Origin: Paenibacillus sp. EZ-K15
GTDB taxonomy: Bacteria > Bacillota > Bacilli > Paenibacillales > Paenibacillaceae
Direction of reading: 5' to 3'
DNA length: 64,000 nt
Assembly (NCBI RefSeq): GCF_002573715.1
Contig: NZ_PDHM01000008.1
Location: 87,351 to 151,350 of the forward strand
The notes beneath the pieces were generated by a model. It was not told where the DNA came from. It worked only from the letters and a program-made list of their open reading frames with translations, and did no database searches. Within the stretch, counting starts at the first letter, position 1, and the number at the start of each line of letters is the position of its first letter. The translations under genes and the position numbers were made by a program. This document shows, one piece after another, positions 37,433 through 46,381 of this stretch.

Positions 37433-38938
37433 TTGAGAATTAAAAAGGGATTAACTTTACTCACTGCTTTTACTTTGGTTTTTTCTTTATTGACCGTAAA
37501 TGTACAGGCAGCCAGTACACCTTTTACACAGGGTGGAGGATATGAACAAGGGGCTTACGACAGTTTATCCATGCAGCCTACCGGACACAACTGGAACAGA
37601 AACTCTAGGTTTGCTGCGGTGAATTCTAATGTTCATCTGAAATGGAAGTATCAGATGCCATCAGGAGGTAACTCATCAATAGTTCTTGACGAAGAGGGAA
37701 CAATCTTCACTAAGAATTACGAGGGACCATTATATCCAAAATTTAATATTCACGCAATCAATCCAGACGGAACATTAAAATGGGAACAACCAATTACTGA
37801 TAATTTAGTATATGGTACACCAGTTATTAATAATCAGAAAAAATTGATTATTCCTGCAGGTTCGAAACTTCTCACTCTCGATACAATCGATGGGAGTGTT
37901 ACCGAGTTATCATTGCCTACTAGCTATTCGAACGAAGTTTTGATAGGTAATGATGGTACTCTTTATCTATCTGGAATCGCTGGTAGATTAGCTGCCTACA
38001 ACCCAGATGGTACACTTAAATGGAGAAGTTCCTTCGAATCTACACAACATGCTGGTTACCCTGCGTTATCTAAGCAAGGGGCGCTGATTTTTAAAGCCGG
38101 TTATGGGAGTGGTGGCAGCCTATATTCTTTCAATTCTCAAACGGGTGAAAAGAATTGGGAATACAGAGGGGTGGTTGGCAGTGAAACTCGTTCTGCGCCA
38201 GCTATTGCAGAGGATGGCACAATATATGCAACTTCACAAGATGGTTATGTGTATGCAATCAATCCAGATGGAACTTTAAAGTGGAAATTCACTGTAGAAA
38301 AATCAATTTCAGCAACTGAAACAATTGATCCTATTGTCGGACCTGATGGCACTATTTATGCAATTAACGGAACTAAGGATTTTTACGCAATTAACCCAGA
38401 CGGAACGTTGAAATGGGTATACAATTCTAAAGCGATGTATTCATCACCAATCATCGATAAAAATAATCTGATTTATTTCGGCGTTGGAGGAAAAGTCGTA
38501 GCATTAGATTCTAACGGGGAAGAACAGTGGTCATTAGACCTTCGAGCAGCTAATTTTGTATCAGCCCCCGCTATAGCAGAAGATGGCACAATTTATATTG
38601 CCGATAGCAGTGGTGCAGTATTCGCTATTGGGGGGGGGGTTAATCCTACTGACCCTACTGATCCTACTGTTCCTCCAGTAGATCCAAAGCCACCTGTAAA
38701 CCCTGTTGGTGAACGAGCAATATTCGTTATTACTTTGAATAATGGTACTGAGAAAGAATACGATCTTTCAATGGAAGAAGTACAACAATTTATAAACTGG
38801 TATGAAGGAAGAGCTGCTGGTGCTGGCCCGATAACATTTGCGATTAATAAGCACGATAATAATAAAGGACCATTTAAACAGAGACAGGACTACATTGTTT
38901 TCGATAAAATCATCACTTTTGAAGTAAATGAATATTAG
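37433..38938 (+). CDS. Secreted PQQ/YVTN-type beta-propeller protein with G10 tract
   Basis: 501 residues from TTG 37433 (GGGAGGATGAAGG upstream). Signal peptide to about residue 26, then several blades marked by repeats of INPDGTLKW and AIAEDGTIYA, typical of BamB/PQQ-like propellers. A run of ten G (38630-38639) encodes Gly-Gly-Gly before a Pro/Thr/Asp linker (NPTDPTDPTVPP). A C-terminal domain of about 75 residues (ERAIFVITLNNGTEKEYDLS to FEVNEY) follows and resembles tails of other Paenibacillus secreted repeat proteins. Slippage in the G tract would remove that tail. Confidence 0.85.
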   Translation: MRIKKGLTLLTAFTLVFSLLTVNVQAASTPFTQGGGYEQGAYDSLSMQPTGHNWNRNSRFAAVNSNVHLKWKYQMPSGGNSSIVLDEEGTIFTKNYEGPLYPKFNIHAINPDGTLKWEQPITDNLVYGTPVINNQKKLIIPAGSKLLTLDTIDGSVTELSLPTSYSNEVLIGNDGTLYLSGIAGRLAAYNPDGTLKWRSSFESTQHAGYPALSKQGALIFKAGYGSGGSLYSFNSQTGEKNWEYRGVVGSETRSAPAIAEDGTIYATSQDGYVYAINPDGTLKWKFTVEKSISATETIDPIVGPDGTIYAINGTKDFYAINPDGTLKWVYNSKAMYSSPIIDKNNLIYFGVGGKVVALDSNGEEQWSLDLRAANFVSAPAIAEDGTIYIADSSGAVFAIGGGVNPTDPTDPTVPPVDPKPPVNPVGERAIFVITLNNGTEKEYDLSMEEVQQFINWYEGRAAGAGPITFAINKHDNNKGPFKQRQDYIVFDKIITFEVNEY

Positions 38939-39061
38939 GACAAGGGTCGTTGTTGTATAGCGGATTTTGATTTAATGAGCATGATGGTGAAAATGGGAAG
39001 CAATGAGGGGATCAGTGAATCAGTGATAAACTTAAAGGGGAAATATAGGGGGCGCACTTGC

Positions 39062-39874
39062 TTGAAAAAGTATTTATTTATTTTTATGGTATTCGTGTTG
39101 ACCATTTTAACTGCATGTGGAGAAAATACACAAAAACATGCGAAACCTGATGCAATACGGGACGAACTTTGGGACAAATCTAAGCAATTGTCAATTTTGA
39201 TTATTAACACTGTCAACACCAGTGATAAGTTCGATGATGGTATACCAGCAGTTACCGGAATGTACCAACGCTTCAGTAGAGAGTTGCCGGATGTCACAGA
39301 AAAAGAACAAGAATTAATCGACGATGTAAGTAATTTATTTGATACATCCATAAATGAATTTCTTTCAAGAGTTTTCGATGAAAACAGCAAGGAATATACC
39401 GAAGCTAAAGAGAAGATTGAGAATTGGTTTGGTGCTTCTGATTTAAAGTATGAAAATTATGATTCAGCAATATTAAGTGCATATTTTGATAAGGCAGAAC
39501 AAAATGAAATTGATAGCGATCCAGTTAAGATATTTATGGATGAAAACAATATAACTCTTACAGCAAAAGACGTTCAATTTAATATGCCAAACAACCTTGA
39601 CAGAGATTTTGTTCTGTCTGGTACAGCAAAACTTGATGATTATTACAATTATGGTTTTGACACAGGCATTGAGCCAGAATATTTCAATCTAGAGTTGAAA
39701 CCTGATAATGGCGATAGATGGAGTCTGTATCTTGAAAGAGCATCATTCACTAAGTTGTTCGATGATCTTCAGAACAGAGGTGAAATTCATATAACTGTGT
39801 CAGCTACTATACCAACGAGTAATTTTAAGCCCAATCAAGGAAACATGGCTTTTGTAACAAAAGCCACTTGGTAA
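39062..39874 (+). CDS. Lipoprotein of unknown function
   Basis: TTG 39062 preceded by TAGGGGGCG is the likely start; an ATG at 38975 would add 29 residues before the signal peptide. 270 residues. KKYLFIFMVFVLTILTACGE is a lipoprotein signal with LTAC lipobox. The mature part is acidic, with a helical first half and a beta-rich second half. No family recognised. Confidence 0.75.
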   Translation: MKKYLFIFMVFVLTILTACGENTQKHAKPDAIRDELWDKSKQLSILIINTVNTSDKFDDGIPAVTGMYQRFSRELPDVTEKEQELIDDVSNLFDTSINEFLSRVFDENSKEYTEAKEKIENWFGASDLKYENYDSAILSAYFDKAEQNEIDSDPVKIFMDENNITLTAKDVQFNMPNNLDRDFVLSGTAKLDDYYNYGFDTGIEPEYFNLELKPDNGDRWSLYLERASFTKLFDDLQNRGEIHITVSATIPTSNFKPNQGNMAFVTKATW

Positions 39875-40065
39875 CAAATATATTGTATGTGGGGGAAGGG
39901 CTAATGCCTTTCCTTTTTTGTGTTGTCTTGAATCATCCAAACATCCCATAAAACACGTCTAATTCAAAGCCATATTGTGGCAGGTGCTTTTTCTTTTCAC
40001 TTCGATGACGGAATCTAAGCCGATTTAAGGCATCCGTGATCGATTACGGACGAATAGAGGAAGAA

Positions 40066-40207
40066 ATTAGACATAGCGTTGGCGCATGCTCCTATTTGTC
40101 GTGCATCCATATTAGAAACCAACTCAACTCAAAAAGAAAAGTTCCTAAACACGTAGAAACAGGGAAAACCTACTCGATGTCGAATATTGATGTCGGGGAG
40201 GAGAATT
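40066..40207 (+). promoter_or_regulatory. Duplicated leader, copy A
   Basis: Upstream of the SLATT-like gene. Ordered blocks GAAACCAACTCAACTCAAA, AGTTCCTA, TCGAATATTGATGTCG and the SD recur in the same order in copy B (40690-40832). Confidence 0.6.
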
Positions 40208-40651
40208 ATGGATAAGGAAAGAATGGTTCAAGAACTGGAAGGCCGGATTAGACATGAGACACTGGGGGCAGCAAAATCATTAAATAGCGCATTTAATAAA
40301 TCCAGAATATTAAACATAACAGCTGTCTTGATTTCTGCATTAATAACTATAGTCTCTGGGGTTGAAGGACTGCCATTTAGTAGCCATAATATTGTAATAG
40401 TTTTAGGAGCTACTTTGACCGCCTTTGGCAGTATCAAAACTTTTTTTAATTTCGAAAAACAAATTGAGAACCTGTCTGTTACATTTCATGACTTTAGAAG
40501 CCTAGGTTTAGAGTTTCAGATTTACTGTAACACAACTGAATTAAGTAAAATAGATGAAAACCGGCTAAATGAATTTGAGAACAGATTTAGAGCGATTTAC
40601 ACTGATCATGCTAATAGAATAAAGGACTTTCGAAAGATGAATCAAATTTAA
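40208..40651 (+). CDS. SLATT-like (DUF4231-type) two-helix membrane protein
   Basis: ATG 40208 follows GGGGAGGAG. 147 residues. Two membrane helices (about 41-58 and 66-84) follow a helical N-terminus. The C-terminal part is a helix-rich cytosolic tail (FHDFRSLGLEFQIYC, FRAIYTDHANRIKDF). The layout and the FNFEKQIENLSVTFHDFRSLG region resemble SLATT/DUF4231 proteins, predicted membrane pore effectors in nucleotide-signalling and conflict systems. No SMODS cyclase or SLOG gene is nearby, so its trigger is unknown. Confidence 0.65.
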   Translation: MDKERMVQELEGRIRHETLGAAKSLNSAFNKSRILNITAVLISALITIVSGVEGLPFSSHNIVIVLGATLTAFGSIKTFFNFEKQIENLSVTFHDFRSLGLEFQIYCNTTELSKIDENRLNEFENRFRAIYTDHANRIKDFRKMNQI

Positions 40652-40689
40652 TGCACCTTCGGGTGCTTTTTCTTTAGCACTTAAATTGA

Positions 40690-40832
40690 CGAAATAGGAA
40701 ACAGCAGGAATGGAGCATAGCTTTGTCGTGTGCTCCAATTAATCGTGATTAATTTTTCGAAACAAATCAACTCAAATAATTGAAAAGGGAAATAGTTCCT
40801 ATTGTCGAAATATTATGTCGAAGGAGGCGACA
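40690..40832 (+). promoter_or_regulatory. Duplicated leader, copy B
   Basis: Carries GAAACAAATCAACTCAAA, AGTTCCTA, TCGAAATATTATGTCG and AAGGAGG in the order seen in copy A, but precedes an unrelated gene. Confidence 0.6.
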
Positions 40833-41294
40833 ATGGTAAAGTATGAACTTGGAAATATTGCAGATTGGTTGTCTGCTATTGGAACTATTGGAGCGGTTGT
40901 AGTGGCATTGTATTTGGCAAGGAGAGAGTCGAATCCGCGAGCATTTGTTCAGGTTGATTGGAGTTATGAGGTCGACGGAGTGTTAACTATCTCACGAGAA
41001 CCAAGCTTTATAAAATGTCGAATTGTTAATATAGGAATAGTGCCTATTTATTTATCAGAGTGCACTATCTTTATTAAAAAGAGAAAAATGGCTTTTGTGC
41101 ATGGAACCCATCTAGTGAATAAGTCTATTAGACCAGGAGAGTTGTATGAACATTCTTTTAGTTATAGTTCGGTAAAATCCTTCTGCATAAGTAATGGGGT
41201 AAAACACTTAAATACTAACATTTATTTTCTTACTCCAAGCGGAAAAAAATTTAAAACGAAGATCAAAACTCGATTCGAAAGTGAAGAGTTTTGA
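40833..41294 (+). CDS. Single-helix membrane-anchored protein, unknown
   Basis: ATG 40833 with AAGGAGG 6 bp upstream. 153 residues. One membrane helix near the N-terminus (WLSAIGTIGAVVVALYLA), then RRES and a soluble domain of beta character with FVQVDWSYEV. Similar 'gap-plus-one-helix' proteins are common around phage and plasmid genes; function unknown. Paired with the SLATT-like and 41423 genes by position and leader similarity. Confidence 0.6.
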   Translation: MVKYELGNIADWLSAIGTIGAVVVALYLARRESNPRAFVQVDWSYEVDGVLTISREPSFIKCRIVNIGIVPIYLSECTIFIKKRKMAFVHGTHLVNKSIRPGELYEHSFSYSSVKSFCISNGVKHLNTNIYFLTPSGKKFKTKIKTRFESEEF

Positions 41295-41422
41295 ATGTTG
41301 TGTTAATGAGTACAGAGTTCTGTTATTGAGTGAGAAAGATAAACTAACTCAATTAAGGTAAGGAGAGCTTGTGGCAAGAGAAAAACCACGTTGGTGGAAT
41401 TTTAAAAGTTGGGTGAGTCTCT

Positions 41423-41962
41423 TTGAATGATGCAATTTTAGGGGCATTAGTGTCAGGGCTTGTCGGTGTAGCAGGTGTATTGATCGGAGGTACATTGACT
41501 TATAAATTAAGTCATCGATCTGAAAAAATATTGATAAGAAAGAAAGTTGTTATTGAAAAAATTCAGGAAACACAACATGGATTGTATGCGATTGCGAGAG
41601 GATTGGGCACTTTACTTGTTAGTGTGAAGCGGTGTGAGAATCAAAAAATTGGCAAAGAAGAGTTGCTTCGGATATCTGACCAGATCCAAGAAGATGGAGG
41701 AGCAATTACTCGGAGTATTAGAGTAAATGAGGTTTTTCTAAAAAAATATAGTCCTCTTATTAATGACTTCATAAATCAGACATCGGTATTCCATGAATTA
41801 ATATACTACGTATATATTGACCCTGATCATCCAGGCAAGTGGAATTATGATCCAGAAGAGCTCTCTTACACACATATAGAATTTTTGATTATGCAAGCAG
41901 TCAATTCTGCTATGAAGATCAAAGAAGAATTGGATAGACAAATTGAAATTGAAATAAAATAG
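41423..41962 (+). CDS. Single-helix membrane-anchored protein, unknown
   Basis: 179 residues from TTG 41423. A glycine-rich helix (ALVSGLVGVAGVLIGGTLTY) is followed by a cytosolic four-helix-like region with RSEKILIRKKVVIEKIQETQHG. A 19-codon frame (GTG 41371, SD AAGGAG) ends at 41430, overlapping this start by 8 bp. It could couple translation. Confidence 0.6.
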   Translation: MNDAILGALVSGLVGVAGVLIGGTLTYKLSHRSEKILIRKKVVIEKIQETQHGLYAIARGLGTLLVSVKRCENQKIGKEELLRISDQIQEDGGAITRSIRVNEVFLKKYSPLINDFINQTSVFHELIYYVYIDPDHPGKWNYDPEELSYTHIEFLIMQAVNSAMKIKEELDRQIEIEIK

Positions 41963-42028
41963 CCATGTTTTGAAGTGACGACCCTCAAGCGGCCGTCCTT
42001 TTTTTGTTGGGGGTGGTGATGGTGTAGC

Positions 42029-42460
42029 ATGGCCAGAGAGAGAAGTCCTGAGCGGGACAAGGCAAAGCAGATGTGGCTGGTGAGCGGAGGAACGATGAAG
42101 TTAAAAGACATCGCCGCCGCTCTTTCTATTGGGGAGACACAGGTACGAAAGTGGAAGTCCCAGGACAAGTGGGCTGCCGATTTGAAAAGTAACGTTACCA
42201 ATGAATCGAAAGGTACCGTTACTAAACGCGGAGCCCCTAAAGGGAACAAATATGCCATTGGTAATCGTGGCGGTGCTCCCACTGGTAATAAACGAGCAGT
42301 AGGCAACAAAGGCGGTTCTGGCGGGCCGCCGAGAAATTCTCGCATCAATGCGGCTTTGCATCCTGCGATGGCGGTAACGAACTAAGCGAAGCCGAGCAAT
42401 GGGCGAAGATTGATCAAGGCCAGAAGCTTGCGAAGCAATATTGGGGTAGCTAGACAATAA
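42029..42460 (+). pseudogene. Phage terminase small subunit, truncated
   Basis: 118 codons with MARERSPERDKAKQMW and KLKDIAAALSIGETQVRKWKSQDKW, the HTH start of PBSX-type terminase small subunits. Gly/Asn/Lys repeats (GAPKGNKYAIGNRGG) follow. The frame then ends at 42385, well short of the normal catalytic partner-binding part. No large terminase follows. A fragment of a lost prophage, near the right edge of the island. Confidence 0.75.
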
Positions 42461-42539
42461 AACGAGATATTAATATAAACGGCGACCTTTTCCCTGAATT
42501 CAATCAGGGGAGAGGTCGCCGTGTTTTTTTGGATGGTCC

Positions 42540-42755
42540 CTAGTTGTTCAATGTGATCAAACGATCATTTCTGGTCTGCTCGTTGCTCTCTTTCAGGCAG
42601 ACCGCGATATACGCGTCTTCACTGCTGCGTTTCTCAATCTCTTTTACAGCGTCCTCCAAAGTCGAGACCTTATGATCCAGAAAGCAGTTCACTCTCGGAT
42701 TGGCTGTGTACTCCAATAATCCTGGCGCGTCGGTTGCGGTAAAATTTCGTTTCAA
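42540..42755 (-). pseudogene. GNAT acetyltransferase, N-terminal fragment
   Basis: Minus strand, 71 codons. TDAPGLLEYTANPRVNCFL and EDAVKEIEKRSSEDAYIAVC match the start of RimJ/RimL-like GNAT proteins. The acetyl-CoA-binding half is missing, so it is a remnant. Confidence 0.65.
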
Positions 42756-42819
42756 GTGTTTGCATGAGTCATACCTCCAATTATATTCTGAGCAGGGATG
42801 GTTTCTTGTATATCTTGTA

Positions 42820-43587
42820 TTATCCTTTTTTTGTTACCAAATCTCTACTCTTTGCTAAGCTGGGGATTGCCTTGGGTTTGGCAGAAGGACTTGTCCCTTT
42901 CGATTTCTCCACTTTGGAGAACAAGTTCATCAATTTATCTTTATAGATATATCCGAGTACGAAACCAATAACGGCAATGACGGATATGATAATGGCGATG
43001 CTGTATTGTTGCATATGAATTGTGGACCCTACCGCGGCAGAGGCAATAATCCATGGCAGACGACCAACCAGAAGTATCGTGAAGAATCTTAAAGAACTCA
43101 TGGATGTAAGAGCGGCAACAAATACGAGCATGTCTTTCGGCAAACCGGGAATCACGAAAAAGATAAACAAAAAGGCAGAGAACTTCTTCTCATCATGAAT
43201 AAACGACATCCACTTATAGTCTTTCTTTTGCAGCAATCGCGCAATAAAATTGCGACCGATAAAACGAGTGAAATAAAAAGCAATCGCTGAGCCCAATACC
43301 AAGCCTACTGTAGTATAGAATGACCCAAGCGTAACCCCATAGATATATCCGCCTGCAACCTGTACTACTTCTCCCGGAATAGGCGCAACCACGATCTGAA
43401 GTATCTGGAATAAAATAAACATGACCGGACCCCAATGTCCCGTTGAATGAATATACGCTCTGAAATTGTCCATGGACGACATGATTTTAATAATGGCAGG
43501 AGAATAATAGACCAGTAAACCAATGGACAAAATCGTTAACAGACCCAACAGTATTTTCATGACTGTTTTTCTCGAAAGTTGTGGCAT
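42820..43587 (-). CDS. TVP38/TMEM64 (VTT domain, DedA-like) membrane protein
   Basis: 255 residues, about six membrane helices. The VTT signature is visible: PGEVVQVAGGYIYG followed by a long helix FYTTVGLVLGSAIAFYFTRFIGR, then FFVIPGLPKDMLVFVAALTSM. Basic C-terminus with SKVEKSKGTSPSAKPKAIPS. VTT proteins are linked to lipid scrambling or flippase-like roles. Divergent from the response-regulator gene, so possibly its target. Confidence 0.87.
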   Translation of the reverse strand: MPQLSRKTVMKILLGLLTILSIGLLVYYSPAIIKIMSSMDNFRAYIHSTGHWGPVMFILFQILQIVVAPIPGEVVQVAGGYIYGVTLGSFYTTVGLVLGSAIAFYFTRFIGRNFIARLLQKKDYKWMSFIHDEKKFSAFLFIFFVIPGLPKDMLVFVAALTSMSSLRFFTILLVGRLPWIIASAAVGSTIHMQQYSIAIIISVIAVIGFVLGYIYKDKLMNLFSKVEKSKGTSPSAKPKAIPSLAKSRDLVTKKG

Positions 43588-43745
43588 AGCTGATGACTCC
43601 TTTGCGTTATGACCTTTACTGATTACAGTATAAAACGAAAAAATGAAGAGTCACCTACATAACTTCTGAAGAATTCTTAAGTCGATTGTATCTGCTGGTA
43701 GTGGCTGCTAACGCATATTATACTGAAATTGGACGGAGGGATCGG

Positions 43746-44438
43746 ATGAGCAAGCAAATTTTAATTGCTGACGACAACAGTGAGATTCGTGAAATTGTAA
43801 AGATTTTGTTAGAGAGCGAGAATTATGAAGTCATTGAAGCGGTAGATGGTCAGGACGCAATTGATAAAGTGAATGAAGAGACGGATCTCATTATCTTGGA
43901 TATGATGATGCCGAATAAATCGGGGCTGAAGGCGTGTCTGGAGATTCGTGAAAAAACAAGTGCTCCGATCCTGTTTCTCACAGCTAAAACGCAGGATTCG
44001 GACAAACAATTGGCCTTCTCCTCCGGGAGTGATGATTTTTTGTCCAAACCCTTTTCCTATACAGAACTCGTTGCAAGGGTAAAGGCATTGCTTCGAAGGT
44101 ATTATGTGTATCGTGGCAAGGAGAAGAGGGAAGAAGCGGACCAAATCATCATGGAGGATCTTACGGTCCATCAGGATTCCAAGACTGTTTTTGTTGGGGA
44201 GAAGGAAGTGGCTTTAACCGAAATTGAATACCAGATCTTGTTGTTGCTAGCGAAGAAACGGCGAAAGGTATTTTCGGCGGAAAACATATATGAGAGTGTC
44301 TGGGGGCAGCCCTACTTTTATACGTGCAATAACACGGTTATGGTTCACATTCGCAATTTGAGAAGCAAGCTGGAGGACGACCCACAGAACCCTAAATATG
44401 TGAAGACCGTTTGGGGGAAGGGGTACAAAATTGAATAG
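43746..44438 (+). CDS. OmpR-family response regulator
   Basis: ATG 43746 with GGAGGGATC upstream. 230 residues. Receiver domain with acidic pair DD near residue 9, phospho-acceptor Asp in LIILDMMMPNKSG, and Lys in LSKPFSY. C-terminal winged helix: EIEYQILLLLAKKRRKVFSAENIYESVWG and VMVHIRNLRSKLEDDP. Followed at once by its kinase (8-bp overlap). Likely controls itself and possibly the divergent VTT gene. Confidence 0.92.
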   Translation: MSKQILIADDNSEIREIVKILLESENYEVIEAVDGQDAIDKVNEETDLIILDMMMPNKSGLKACLEIREKTSAPILFLTAKTQDSDKQLAFSSGSDDFLSKPFSYTELVARVKALLRRYYVYRGKEKREEADQIIMEDLTVHQDSKTVFVGEKEVALTEIEYQILLLLAKKRRKVFSAENIYESVWGQPYFYTCNNTVMVHIRNLRSKLEDDPQNPKYVKTVWGKGYKIE

Positions 44439-45762
44439 ATTGCTAATGGGGAAAAAGCTGAAGATCAAATTGGTGCTGGCGGTTATGATTTCTTTAGTCA
44501 TATCCATAAGTACACTCGTTATTTTACAAGTTGTTGGTGAGACAGTACTGGATAATTACTTAAGCAAATCCACATTTGTAGAGAACAGGCAGCAAGATGC
44601 GCTTGATCGATTCGAAACATTTGTGAATAGCCAGAACGTGTCAACCTCTGATCATGAGCGATTGTCCGCATGGGTAAGTGAGGAACGATACTTAAATCTG
44701 TATATTTTTGCAAAAGATAAATTGATCTATTCCTCCAATACCGGGATTGATTCTGCCATCAATGAAGAGCTTTTAACCCAATTGGTACCATCGAAAATAC
44801 CCATCAAGACGATTAGTTTCGCGGATCAGGATGCCCAGATATATCTGGTCGGCTTTTATGAGTATCAATATTATACCCTCATTCTGATTATTGGTGTTTT
44901 CGTCGCGGCTGTTGTGTTCATTGTTTCCTTTCTACTCATTATTAACAGGAAAACATCATATATTGGCAGGCTTGAACAAGAGATTAAGATACTCGAAGGT
45001 GGAAATTTGGATTATTCGATTACGATATCGGGAAAGGATGAACTGTCGTCTTTGGCCCAAAGTATTGATGAGATGAGAAAATCATTTATTGAGCGGCTCG
45101 GCAGCGAGGAGAGGGTGAGGATAGCCAATCGTGAATTGATCACGGCAATTTCCCATGACCTCCGTACCCCGCTTACGATTCTGTTGGGATATATGGACAT
45201 TATAGAACTCAACAAATATAAGACGCAGGAGGATTTATTGCAGTATATTCATAACAGCAGGGAGAAAGCTTATCAGATCAAGGTACTGTCGGACAAACTA
45301 TTCGAATATTTTACGGTATCCTCTGCTGCGGAAGAAGAGGAAGTGGAATTTGAAATCTATGAGGGCAGAGCGCTTATCGATCAACTCATTGATGAACAAC
45401 TGGTCGTTTTGGATGATATCGATGTTCAGATTCAGGCCAATTCTAATCACGAGAAATTTCTGCTGGAAATCAATCTGGTCGCCATTCGCCGTGTATTCGA
45501 TAACATATTTTCAAATATTCGAAAATACGCCGAACCATCAGAGCCCGTTCAGATCAGGGTCTACTTGAAGCAGCAATGGGTCTTTCTTGTTGTAGAGAAT
45601 AAGATTAAACGTGTCGGCAAAAAGAAAGATAGCAACGAAATCGGGCTCGTTAGTTGTCAGAAAATGATACAGCAGCACAACGGAACGTTGACGGTATCTC
45701 AGGAAAAGGATATCTTTTCGCTACAAATCACGCTGCCAATCATCTTAAATAAAGCGGGGTAG
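44431..45762 (+). CDS. Membrane sensor histidine kinase
   Basis: TTG 44431 overlaps the response-regulator stop. 443 residues. Membrane helices at about 14-35 and 150-173 flank an extracellular region of about 115 residues. A HAMP domain, an H-box TAISHDLRTPLTILLGYMD and an N-box VFDNIFSNIRKYAEPSEP follow. The nucleotide-binding G boxes are degenerate (VVENKIKRVGKKKDSNEIGL), as in VanS-like kinases. Ligand unknown. Confidence 0.9.
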   Translation: MNRLLMGKKLKIKLVLAVMISLVISISTLVILQVVGETVLDNYLSKSTFVENRQQDALDRFETFVNSQNVSTSDHERLSAWVSEERYLNLYIFAKDKLIYSSNTGIDSAINEELLTQLVPSKIPIKTISFADQDAQIYLVGFYEYQYYTLILIIGVFVAAVVFIVSFLLIINRKTSYIGRLEQEIKILEGGNLDYSITISGKDELSSLAQSIDEMRKSFIERLGSEERVRIANRELITAISHDLRTPLTILLGYMDIIELNKYKTQEDLLQYIHNSREKAYQIKVLSDKLFEYFTVSSAAEEEEVEFEIYEGRALIDQLIDEQLVVLDDIDVQIQANSNHEKFLLEINLVAIRRVFDNIFSNIRKYAEPSEPVQIRVYLKQQWVFLVVENKIKRVGKKKDSNEIGLVSCQKMIQQHNGTLTVSQEKDIFSLQITLPIILNKAG

Positions 45763-45876
45763 AGCAGCGGGAATGCAGATGAGGCTCACTTCCATACAGT
45801 ATGGAGTGATAAGCTGGCGGATTATGCCGGGAGTTCAACGAATAAATAGATTATCCAGACGGTAGAAACAAATGGT

Positions 45877-45912
45877 TAAAAAGAGTCTTCCATGAGAAGG
45901 CTTTTTTTGCTT
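45877..45912 (+). terminator. Probable terminator after the kinase gene
   Basis: AAAGAGTCTTC can pair imperfectly with GAAGGCTTTTTTT; T tract follows. Confidence 0.5.
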
Positions 45913-45928
45913 TCTATTCGTGCAAAGA

Positions 45929-45944
45929 TGTGATTCATCTCACT
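45929..45944. promoter_or_regulatory. FNR/CRP-type site upstream of the radical SAM fragment
   Basis: TGTGATTCATCTCACT has the TGTGA-N6-TCAC form, one mismatch from a full palindrome, 57 bp before the start codon. Confidence 0.55.
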
Positions 45945-46000
45945 TTTATGACCATCCAACTACTCTACGCTTAATGAATTGTGTATGAGGAGGAGAATGG

Positions 46001-46246
46001 ATGATGATGCCTCAGATGAAGCCACACGACTATGCCAAATATCCATTCATTGTGATCTGGGAAGTGACTCGGGCGTGTGCACTGAAATGTCTTCATTGCC
46101 GTGCAGAAGCCCAGCATAGAGCTGACCCCGGGCAGCTGACAACCGAGCAGGGGAAAAGGCTGATCGATGACATTGCCGCAATGGAAGAGCAGCCGTGGAC
46201 AGAGAAAAACAGGAACTGTACATGGGCAATTTCAAAAAATTGCTGA
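46001..46246 (+). pseudogene. Radical SAM/SPASM protein, N-terminal fragment
   Basis: 81 codons. PFIVIWEVTRACALKCLHCRAEA contains the CxxxCxxC cluster motif of radical SAM enzymes, of the NirJ/heme-modification-like group. After IDDIAAMEE the frame is lost. Another frame (ATG 46222 to 46332) reads MGNFKKLLMRELDQKLFE then EEAEDPAQVRGKIR, the tail of an unrelated or frameshifted gene. The full enzyme is absent. Confidence 0.7.
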
Positions 46247-46381
46247 TGCGTGAACTGGATCAGAAGTTGTTCGAGTTGAAGTTCCAGGAAGAAGCGGAAG
46301 ATCCGGCGCAGGTACGGGGAAAGATCCGATAGGCACGAATCATAGACTCATCCTCGAACAGCAAGTGATCGATTTGGTTGT

